Positions 5,552-10,858 of a DNA stretch of 10,858 bases are shown here, piece after piece (the stretch's first letter is position 1; each line of letters opens with the position of its first letter). The position numbers and the translations under genes were made by a program. Source of the stretch: Chlorobium sp. (GTDB taxonomy: Bacteria; Bacteroidota; Chlorobiia; Chlorobiales; Chlorobiaceae); the NCBI GenBank assembly GCA_028277225.1, contig JANQHB010000071.1, forward strand, positions 1 to 10,858, written 5' to 3'. The notes beneath the pieces are model-generated. The model saw only the letters and a list, made by a program, of their open reading frames with translations. It had not been told where the DNA came from and searched no databases.

Positions 5552-7474
5552 ATGCAACGCCGGGATTTTCTGAAAAAGCTGCTGTCACGTACCGGTGCTG
5601 CCGCCGGTGTAGCTGCAGTCGGGACGGCCGGTCTGCTCGGATATTATCAGCCGCGAAAAGAGCTCTATGACGAAGGGAGGGTAAGAGAGGTTGGCCGGGT
5701 TGCCGATATGCTGGAACGACAGAAAAAAGCGGTTGTGATCGGCGGAGGGCTTGCCGGGATCACTGCAGCAAAGGAGCTTGCAGCGCGGAATTTCGATGTG
5801 ACGCTCATCGAGGCTTCAGCCGACCTGGGGGGCAAGCTGACCGGGTGGGATGTCGAGGCCCTGGGCCGGATCTTTCCTGTCGAGCACGGCTTCCACGGGT
5901 ATTTCAACCAGTACTACAACCTCAACGAGTTGTTTGCCGAATCGAACGTCGGTGACGTCTTCATGCCGGCTCCGGGTTATCCGGTGCTCTTCAGGGACCA
6001 GCCTCTCGAAGTGTTCGGCAACACGCCGAAACTGTTTCCGTTCAACCTTTTTTCGGTCCTGCAGCAGTCGGACTCGCTCGACATGCTGCCGATTCTCAAG
6101 GATTTCCGGCAGATGCTGCCTGTTCTGGACATGTTCCGCTATGAGTACGAGCGGACATTCGAGCGTTACGACGGGATGGACTTCATGACTTTCTGCCGGG
6201 AGCAGGATATCTATGAACCGTTTTTGAGGACGGTTCTGCATCCTTTTTCCGACGCGACCATGAACCGGATGGAAGTGCTCTCGGCAGCAGAGGCAATACG
6301 CTATTTCCATTTTTACTTTATGGGCAGTCCGGAAGCTTTGGGTTACCGGATAACAACCCGGAACTGCATGGACGCTCTTGTTCGCCCTATGGAGCGTCTT
6401 TTGAGGGGCCTCGGTGTCAGGATCCTTTCCGGCAAGAAGGTCAGGAAGCTCGTAATCGAGGATTCCAGGGTGACTGGTGTCGATATCGGGTCCGGAACAG
6501 AGGCTCGGGTTATTCTGAAAACAGATCGTTCTGCAGCAAGGGAGGGTGAGTGGAGCATTCTCGATGCAGAGGATGGCCGAAAGGTGCTGCTTTCGGTTCG
6601 AAACGGTGTGTATAAGGCCTTTGATGCTGCCTGTACCCATATGGGGTGTCCGGTTGTCGTGGACGAAAAAAACGGCGGTTTTTTCTGTCCCTGCCATGCA
6701 GGTGTTTTCGACCAGGACGGTAATGCGATAGACGGCCCCCCGGAGAGGCCGCTGGAACGGCTGAGCGTAACGGAATCGGGGGATGACCTGCTTGTATCCA
6801 GCACCGGAAACGGAACTTCAGATGTCCTGGAGTGCGACTACTGTGTTCTTGCCGCCGATATCACCGGTACCCGGACTATCATAGAGCGCTCTGAAACAGG
6901 TCATCCGGAGTTCGAGCGGAGTATTGCCGCCCTAGGCACGGCTGATCCTTACGTGGTCTGGAGGCTCTGGCTCGACAAACCGCTCACTTCTGCCGGCTAT
7001 CCTTTCTATACCGTTGCCGGGTTTGCCTATACCGATTCGGTGTCGTTGTTTTCCCGTTTCCAAGAGCCTTTTATTACGTGGGCGAAACAGGAAGGAGGAA
7101 GTGTTGTAGAACTGCACGCCTACGCGATCGCACCGGAGGATGTCGGCCCGGACGAACACATCAGAAAGACAATGCTCGGGGAACTGCATGCCATGTTTCC
7201 CGAATCGGCCGATGCCCGCATACTTCACGATGTCTATATGCGCCAGCAAAACTTCACCCGGTGGGCACCCGGTGACCACGCCGGACGCCCTCTTTCTGAA
7301 ACACCTCTTGACAACCTCTATCTTGCCGGAGACTGGGTAAGGGTCGATGCCCCGGTCTTTCTCATGGAAGCCGCCGTCTTCACCGGCAGGCTTGCAGTCA
7401 ATGCAATATCCCGCAAGGAAAACCTGAAGCCGACGCCTCTCCCCATAGTACCCATGGACGGAATATTTGCGTGA
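5552..7474 (+). CDS. crtU: Carotene desaturase/methyltransferase (isorenieratene/chlorobactene synthase type) with inserted Rieske domain
   Basis: CrtU-type enzymes turn the beta-ionone ring of beta- or gamma-carotene into an aromatic phi ring by desaturation and methyl migration. In green sulfur bacteria the products are isorenieratene and chlorobactene. The FAD dinucleotide fold starts at VVIGGGLAGITAAKEL (61-76). EHGFHGYFNQYYNL at 111-124 and LAGDWVRVDAPVFLMEAA at 591-608 are close to CrtU signature segments. Between them, about 325-415, sits a Rieske domain with ligands Cys361, His363, Cys379 and His382, plus Cys366 and Cys381. The N terminus RRDFLKKLL, followed by an Ala/Gly-rich hydrophobic stretch (15-31), resembles a twin-arginine signal. 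The ATG at 5552 has no Shine-Dalgarno but places this motif correctly. The 640 residues exceed actinobacterial CrtU by about the Rieske insert. The stop lies in a heptamer array. A different FAD/Rieske carotenoid enzyme is the main alternative. Confidence 0.82.
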   Translation: MQRRDFLKKLLSRTGAAAGVAAVGTAGLLGYYQPRKELYDEGRVREVGRVADMLERQKKAVVIGGGLAGITAAKELAARNFDVTLIEASADLGGKLTGWDVEALGRIFPVEHGFHGYFNQYYNLNELFAESNVGDVFMPAPGYPVLFRDQPLEVFGNTPKLFPFNLFSVLQQSDSLDMLPILKDFRQMLPVLDMFRYEYERTFERYDGMDFMTFCREQDIYEPFLRTVLHPFSDATMNRMEVLSAAEAIRYFHFYFMGSPEALGYRITTRNCMDALVRPMERLLRGLGVRILSGKKVRKLVIEDSRVTGVDIGSGTEARVILKTDRSAAREGEWSILDAEDGRKVLLSVRNGVYKAFDAACTHMGCPVVVDEKNGGFFCPCHAGVFDQDGNAIDGPPERPLERLSVTESGDDLLVSSTGNGTSDVLECDYCVLAADITGTRTIIERSETGHPEFERSIAALGTADPYVVWRLWLDKPLTSAGYPFYTVAGFAYTDSVSLFSRFQEPFITWAKQEGGSVVELHAYAIAPEDVGPDEHIRKTMLGELHAMFPESADARILHDVYMRQQNFTRWAPGDHAGRPLSETPLDNLYLAGDWVRVDAPVFLMEAAVFTGRLAVNAISRKENLKPTPLPIVPMDGIFA

Positions 7475-7491
7475 ATCGTAAATCGTGAATG
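7471..7491 (+). repeat. GTGAATN heptamer array at the crtU stop
   Basis: Three exact-period heptamers start at 7471, 7478 and 7485. The crtU stop codon TGA (7472-7474) is part of the first unit. Confidence 0.75.
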
Positions 7492-7508
7492 GGGGAAGAT
7501 AGGAAAGT

Positions 7509-7555
7509 CAAAATTCAAAAGGCAAAAGGCACAAGGGAATGGGTAATCGGTAATG
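7509..7555 (+). repeat. CAAAAGG and GGTAATN heptamer arrays
   Basis: CAAAATT at 7509 is followed by two exact CAAAAGG units at 7516 and 7523. A second array has units at 7535 (GGGAATG), 7542 (GGTAATC) and 7549 (GGTAATG). Both have a strict 7-nt period. Confidence 0.7.
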
Positions 7556-7567
7556 GGAAAGATAGCA

Positions 7568-7607
7568 GTTGAATCGTTGATTTGTTGAACTGTTGAGTTG
7601 TTTGAAT
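7568..7607 (+). repeat. Five-unit GTTGANNN octamer array
   Basis: Units start at 7568, 7576, 7584 and 7592 (each beginning GTTGA), with a degenerate fifth at 7600 (GTTTGAAT). The period is exactly 8 nt. Confidence 0.7.
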
Positions 7608-7609
7608 GC

Positions 7610-7632
7610 GGGCAGCCACAGGGGGCTGTCCC
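7610..7632. terminator. GC-rich hairpin between convergent genes
   Basis: GGGCAGCC (7610-7617) pairs with GGCTGTCCC (7624-7632) with one bulged T at 7629 and a 6-nt loop. It lies centrally between the crtU and hydrolase stops and could act as a terminator or RNA-protecting stem. No adjacent U-tract is present, so the role is tentative. Confidence 0.35.
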
Positions 7633-7634
7633 TA

Positions 7635-7691
7635 CTCATTGCTCAGCACTCCCATACAACCGGCTCTTTACTCCTGCGCACAAAGTGCGCT
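7635..7691 (+). repeat. CTCANNN heptamers plus hairpin module, copy 2
   Basis: CTCATTG and CTCAGCA (7635-7648) are followed by the 23-nt module at 7669-7691, with stem GCGCAC/GTGCGC and loop AAA. The same order and orientation (CTCANNN array, then hairpin module) occurs at 4406-4481. Confidence 0.65.
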
Positions 7692-7696
7692 CCACC

Positions 7697-7747
7697 CATT
7701 CCCTACTACCTAATACCCATTACCTAAATAATCCATTCACGATTCAC
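7697..7747 (-). repeat. Inverted GGTAATN and GTGAATN heptamer arrays at the hydrolase stop
   Basis: On the minus strand, four GGTAATN-type units occupy 7697-7724 and two GTGAATN units occupy 7734-7747. The serine hydrolase stop TGA (7744-7746) is inside the last unit. These mirror the plus-strand arrays after crtU. Confidence 0.7.
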
Positions 7748-8886
7748 TCCAACCCCAGGCATTCAATGACCGTGTCGTGGAGTTTGGGGCGGAATTTCCG
7801 GATTTTTATGTTTTCCGATGTCGGGTGGACGCGGTTGGTGAGGGTTATGACGGCGAGATCCCTTTTTGGGTCTATCCAGATGCTGGTTCCCGTATAGCCG
7901 AGATGACCGAACGAGTCGTCGGAAAAATACTGACCGGCTGATGACGGGCCGTCGATGGTTCGGAGGTCCCATCCCAGGGCTCGCTTGCCGTCGCCTTTCC
8001 TTCGGGTAAAATGTCGTATTGTTGAAGATTTGAAGTACCTTGTGCCGCTTTGCTTTCCTTCATGCATGATCATCTGTATAAATCGAATGAGGTCGCCGGT
8101 TGTTGAAAAAAGCCCGGCATGGCCTGCAGTCCCGCCAAGCAGTGCTGCGTTGTGGTCATGAACGAGGGGCCTTTTGCGGGAGAGAGTCCAGCGACTGTCC
8201 TCTTCTGTCGGTGCGATGTCTGGGAGAAGCGAGTCCGGAGGATTGAACATGGTGTTGTGCATACCCAGAGGTTCGGAAAATCGTGCCTGGAAATTATCTT
8301 CGAGGGTTCTGCCGGTTATTCGTTCGATAATTCTGGCCAGGGTGATGAATCCGAGGTCGCTGTAGCGTGTCTGTGTACCGGTCGGGTAGGAGAGTGCTTC
8401 GTTATCTATTGCCTGAAAGACCTCCCATGGCGTCCTGCAGTTCTCTATGAAAAACCGGTGAGGGATCAGTCCTGAATTGTGCAGCATCAGGTTCTCGATC
8501 GTGATGTTTTTTTTGCCGTTCCGTCCGAATTCCGGAATGTAGAGGGATACGCGGTCATCGAGGTCGAGGGAATCCCTTTCTGTCAGCTGCATGATGATCG
8601 ATGTCGTGACGATCGGTTTGGTCAGCGATGCGGTATCGTAGATGGTTTCGAGGTTAATGCGCGGCGATCCCGGATAGTACGTGAGTCTGCCGAACGGCTT
8701 GTGGTAGACAAGCTTGTTCTTGTACAGGATCGCTATGGATGCTCCCGGAAAAACTCCGTTGGCAACAGATCGTTCTACAAGGGCATCGACCGCTTTGAAC
8801 CTTTCGGCAGCTTTTGCCGCAGGATGAAGAGGGCCAAGGAGAAAGACGACCGCAAGAACGGTGAGCAGGGGGGTGAGTGGTGTCAT
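7744..8886 (-). CDS. Exported serine hydrolase of the beta-lactamase/penicillin-binding protein family
   Basis: Serine hydrolase of the class C beta-lactamase/EstB/PBP4* fold, probably acting in the periplasm on cell-wall peptides or esters. The substrate is unknown. Catalytic motifs are SLTK with Ser87 and Lys90, the second motif YSD at 175-177 (Asp in place of the usual Asn), and HLG at 328-330, which stands in for the KTG motif. HNSGL at 136-140 and GGTAGHAGLFSTTGDL at 251-266 are typical of these hydrolases. A hydrophobic N terminus (about 5-20) ending near AAKAA suggests a signal peptide, although no positive charge precedes it. The length of 380 residues is usual. It starts 28 bp after mlaD on the same strand and is probably the last gene of that operon. 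No Shine-Dalgarno is visible. Confidence 0.88.
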   Translation of the reverse strand: MTPLTPLLTVLAVVFLLGPLHPAAKAAERFKAVDALVERSVANGVFPGASIAILYKNKLVYHKPFGRLTYYPGSPRINLETIYDTASLTKPIVTTSIIMQLTERDSLDLDDRVSLYIPEFGRNGKKNITIENLMLHNSGLIPHRFFIENCRTPWEVFQAIDNEALSYPTGTQTRYSDLGFITLARIIERITGRTLEDNFQARFSEPLGMHNTMFNPPDSLLPDIAPTEEDSRWTLSRKRPLVHDHNAALLGGTAGHAGLFSTTGDLIRFIQMIMHEGKQSGTRYFKSSTIRHFTRRKGDGKRALGWDLRTIDGPSSAGQYFSDDSFGHLGYTGTSIWIDPKRDLAVITLTNRVHPTSENIKIRKFRPKLHDTVIECLGLE

Positions 8887-8914
8887 CGTTCGGTGATTGT
8901 GGTTGTTTCGAGCT

Positions 8915-9796
8915 TCAGAAAAGCGAAAAGCGAACGTAGCGTTTCGGGTTTTCTTTCAGGTCGATGAGCAGCGAATCGAGATCGGCCATGCTGTCATTCA
9001 GATTCGAGTAAAGCGCCGGATTGGAGTGGAGCTGGCCGATGGTTCCTTCTTCACTGTTGAGTTTCTGGAGAAGTGAATCGGTTCGTACCGCAACCTGTTT
9101 GATGCTTGTTATGGTCTGTTCCGTTTCGTTGGCAAACGACTTGTCATTGATGAGCCTTGGCAGCAGACCCTCGCCATCCTGCATTTCCCGGGTGAACAGC
9201 GTGAGTTCCGCCGAGGCATTTTCAAGGTTGCCGATGGTTTTTTCCAGATCTGCGGCCATCTTTTCCGATGCGAGAAGTTTGGCCAGCGGTCCCTTGCCGT
9301 TGTTGATATTGTCAAGCAGGGTATTGATTTTTCCTATTGCTTCTCCAACGGTGACAGTCAGGTTGTCGAGTCCGGTTTTACTTTCGTCGAGTGCGATGAT
9401 ATCGCCTTCTTCAACCGGTTTGCCTCTGCCGGTCGTAATGTCGACATACTTGTCACCAAGGATACCCAGGGCCAGAATGCGTGCTCTGGAATCTTTCGTG
9501 ACAATAGAGGCGAAATCCTCCTCCAGCCGCATCTCGACAACAACGAGCAGCGAATCGTTCCGGTTGAGGAAATCGATGTTTGAGACGATGCCGATTTTTT
9601 TGCCTGAAACCGATACGAAGTTGTTTTTCTGCAGGCTTCCGATATTCGTGGCGACCATTTTGATGCTGGTGACCTCTCTGAACAGGCTCGAATTTTTTCC
9701 GACAACCAGACCGATGTATGCAGCAAAACCGAGCCCGATTACAAAGAATATGCCGGTTTTCAGGTCGTTCCATTTGAGTGTGTTAGGATTTCTCAT
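8915..9796 (-). CDS. mlaD: MlaD-type MCE-domain lipid transport protein
   Basis: Membrane-anchored substrate-binding component of an Mla-like ABC system that moves phospholipids or other hydrophobic molecules between the inner and outer membranes. A single N-terminal membrane segment spans about 15-33. The MCE domain follows at about 40-122, with GKKIGIVSNIDF at 65-76 and LGILGDKYVDI at 110-120. The rest is predicted helical and periplasmic. It contains three repeats with key glycines at 169, 210 and 251, an exact 41-residue period, each G followed by a short L-rich stretch and N/D-rich turn. The protein ends LKENPKRYVRFSLF, a C terminus I associate with Bacteroidota/Chlorobi homologues. The ATG at 9796 is 21 bp after the mlaF stop. 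At 293 residues it is longer than E. coli MlaD (183) because of the repeats. Confidence 0.9.
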   Translation of the reverse strand: MRNPNTLKWNDLKTGIFFVIGLGFAAYIGLVVGKNSSLFREVTSIKMVATNIGSLQKNNFVSVSGKKIGIVSNIDFLNRNDSLLVVVEMRLEEDFASIVTKDSRARILALGILGDKYVDITTGRGKPVEEGDIIALDESKTGLDNLTVTVGEAIGKINTLLDNINNGKGPLAKLLASEKMAADLEKTIGNLENASAELTLFTREMQDGEGLLPRLINDKSFANETEQTITSIKQVAVRTDSLLQKLNSEEGTIGQLHSNPALYSNLNDSMADLDSLLIDLKENPKRYVRFSLF

Positions 9797-9817
9797 TACT
9801 GACGTTTCTTGGTGATG

Positions 9818-10552
9818 TTATTGTTCGAGGATCTTGTCGGATAAAATTGACTCGATGAAAGGATGGGTCGAGTCGTGCAGCTTTGTTGTCCGGTCGTCAA
9901 AGATAATCTTTCCCTGGTAGAGAACAGCGACCGTGTCTGCCACCTGGAAGACATCGTCGATAATATGGGTGACAATGACGGCGCCGAGGTTGTTTTTGTG
10001 GCGCAATGAACTGATGAGTCCGAGAATTTTTTTCGAACTGAGAGGATCGAGTCCTGCAGTGGGTTCATCGAACAGGATCATGGCCGGGTTGAAAATCAAC
10101 GCTCTTCCGATTGCCACCCTTTTTTTCATGCCGCCGCTGAGATTTTCAGGCAGTGCGTCCTCGTAGCCTTCGAGTCCTGCAAAAACAATTTGGTCCTGTA
10201 CTCTCTTTTCGGTTTCCTGTTCTGTCAGTCTGAGATTTTCCCGGAGGAAAAAGCCCAGGTTTTCGCTTATGGTCATCGAGTCGAACAAGGCGTTGCCCTG
10301 GAAGACGATCCCCATCTTGCGGCGGATCGGGTAGAGTTTCGATTCTTTCAGTGGCGTGATATCGACGCCATCTATAAATATCTTGCCTGAATTTGGTTTG
10401 ATCAGCCCGAGAATAAGTTTCAGGATGGTGCTCTTGCCGACGCCGCTTGGGCCAAGAATCGCCTTGATCTTGTTATCCTTGATGGAAAGGGAAACCTTAT
10501 CGAGAATTTTTCTTTCCCCATAACTCAGTGAAACCTCCTGCAGCTCTATCAT
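9818..10552 (-). CDS. mlaF: MlaF-type ABC transporter ATP-binding protein
   Basis: Cytoplasmic ATPase expected to power an MlaE permease together with the MlaD protein encoded next to it. It has 244 residues from the chosen start. Walker A is GPSGVGKS (34-41) and the Q-loop is Gln85 in VFQGNALFDS. The signature is LSGGM (138-142), Walker B is MILFDEPTAGLDP (158-170) and the switch His is His196. MFQ/VFQ-GNALFDSMT is typical of the Mla/Mce ATPase branch. The ATG at 10552 is preferred over an in-frame GTG at 10615, because the family begins with MIEL directly before the first beta strand and the extra 21 residues look unlike a domain. No strong Shine-Dalgarno precedes either. It is the first gene of a minus-strand group with mlaD and the serine hydrolase. 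Confidence 0.9.
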   Translation of the reverse strand: MIELQEVSLSYGERKILDKVSLSIKDNKIKAILGPSGVGKSTILKLILGLIKPNSGKIFIDGVDITPLKESKLYPIRRKMGIVFQGNALFDSMTISENLGFFLRENLRLTEQETEKRVQDQIVFAGLEGYEDALPENLSGGMKKRVAIGRALIFNPAMILFDEPTAGLDPLSSKKILGLISSLRHKNNLGAVIVTHIIDDVFQVADTVAVLYQGKIIFDDRTTKLHDSTHPFIESILSDKILEQ

Positions 10553-10858
10553 GGCGCAAACACTATATCTTTCCTGAATTGAGTGATTGTCGAGCATGCC
10601 ACAGATGCAAGGCACAGGGAATGCCGCTGTAGTGCTCTACCGCAAGTTCCCTGTAACGAAGCAGATGTGCCCCTGTGAAATATCCGGTCCGATTTCACGG
10701 GGTCGGCAATCCCGGAAGGGTTTCAATAAATGCGGCTCTTTATCAGTTTTCATGCTTACCTGACAGGTGAGAGATAACCTCTCTACAAATACAGTAGAAC
10801 TGATTGTTTTTAAAAAACTTACTATTATGGAGCATTTGTTGAAACGCTCAGTTTAGGT
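10553..10858. promoter_or_regulatory. Region upstream of mlaF
   Basis: This 306-nt stretch contains no confident gene and reaches the window edge. It holds an inverted repeat at 10670-10702 (CCCC-T-GTGAAAT against ATTTCACGGGG, one bulge). A short palindrome ACCTGACAGGT lies at 10758-10768, and GAGAG/CTCTC (10769-10773, 10779-10783) follows directly. An AT-rich block is at 10803-10828. On the minus strand a 38-codon ORF (10753 to 10637) has AGG 5 nt before its ATG. A promoter for the mla operon probably lies here, but no convincing -35/-10 pair was found. Confidence 0.35.

Larger units (their letters stand above)
7475..7743. other. Repeat mosaic between crtU and the serine hydrolase
   Basis: This 269-nt convergent intergenic region has no plausible gene and is almost entirely short-unit repeats. 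In order it holds GTGAATN heptamers (7471-7491), CAAAAGG-type heptamers (7509-7529), GGTAATN heptamers (7535-7555) and GTTGANNN octamers (7568-7607). Then follow a GC-rich hairpin (7610-7632), CTCANNN heptamers (7635-7655), the GCGCAC hairpin module (7669-7691), inverted GGTAATN heptamers (7697-7724) and inverted GTGAATN heptamers (7734-7747). The outer two families appear on both sides in opposite orientation, so the region is roughly mirror-symmetric. Confidence 0.7.

Noticed and set aside
5816..6697. 293-codon minus-strand ORF
   Set aside because: It lies antisense inside crtU, whose sense frame has clear FAD and CrtU motifs. The antisense product matches no family I recognise.
7471..7747. 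Possible CRISPR-like or integron array
   Set aside because: The units are 7-8 nt with no spacers, and no cas or integrase gene is present. The pattern is simple tandem repetition.
9021..9815. 264-codon plus-strand ORF
   Set aside because: It is fully antisense to mlaD, has a Ser-rich low-complexity translation with no recognisable domain, and arises from the codon bias of the minus-strand gene.
9818..10615. Longer mlaF start at the GTG at 10615
   Set aside because: The additional 21 residues are Cys/His-rich and unlike the family N terminus. The ATG at 10552 gives the usual MIEL start.
10827..10856. Plus-strand ATG near the right edge as a gene start
   Set aside because: The frame closes with TAG after nine codons, so no gene begins there.

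Overview
The window looks like chromosomal DNA of a green sulfur bacterium (Chlorobi, Chlorobiaceae). The best pointer is the gene at 5552-7474. It encodes a carotene desaturase/methyltransferase of the CrtU (isorenieratene/chlorobactene synthase) type with an inserted Rieske domain, an architecture I associate with green sulfur bacteria. Moderate GC, weak Shine-Dalgarno sequences and the housekeeping gene types also fit. The species call is inference. There are no rRNA or tRNA genes, transposases or CRISPR arrays.

Layout: (1) 1-204, a repeat-rich leader, then a polyprenyl-phosphate-type family 2 glycosyltransferase (205-1188, +). (2) Converging on it, queE (1234-1905, -), overlapped by 4 bp with purN (1902-2504, -). 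(3) Divergent from purN across 63 bp, purH (2568-4145, +), followed at once by a 140-nt imperfect palindrome. (4) queG (4458-5447, -), divergent from crtU (5552-7474, +). (5) A 269-nt intergenic mosaic of short tandem repeats. (6) A minus-strand cluster read from right to left: mlaF-type ATPase (9818-10552), mlaD-type MCE protein (8915-9796) and an exported beta-lactamase-family serine hydrolase (7744-8886), with gaps of 21 and 28 bp. (7) 10553-10858, a gene-free upstream region with small inverted repeats and one possible 38-codon leader ORF.

Functions: purN and purH catalyse formyl-transfer and closing steps of purine synthesis. queE and queG act early and last in queuosine synthesis, and queE is translationally linked to purN. 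crtU makes the aromatic end group of the light-harvesting carotenoid. mlaF and mlaD belong to a lipid-transport ABC system of the cell envelope; its permease is not in the window.

The most unusual content is between the genes. Nearly all intergenic DNA consists of degenerate tandem arrays with units of 7 nt (also 8 and 9 nt). One heptamer family, consensus GTGAATN, directly supplies or abuts the stop codons of four genes (glycosyltransferase, queE, crtU, serine hydrolase). In each case the stop-rich strand reads out of the gene. Two such arrays meet head to head between the convergent glycosyltransferase and queE and form a perfect 14-bp hairpin. I know of no named description of this arrangement, although heptanucleotide STRR repeats of cyanobacteria are an analogy.
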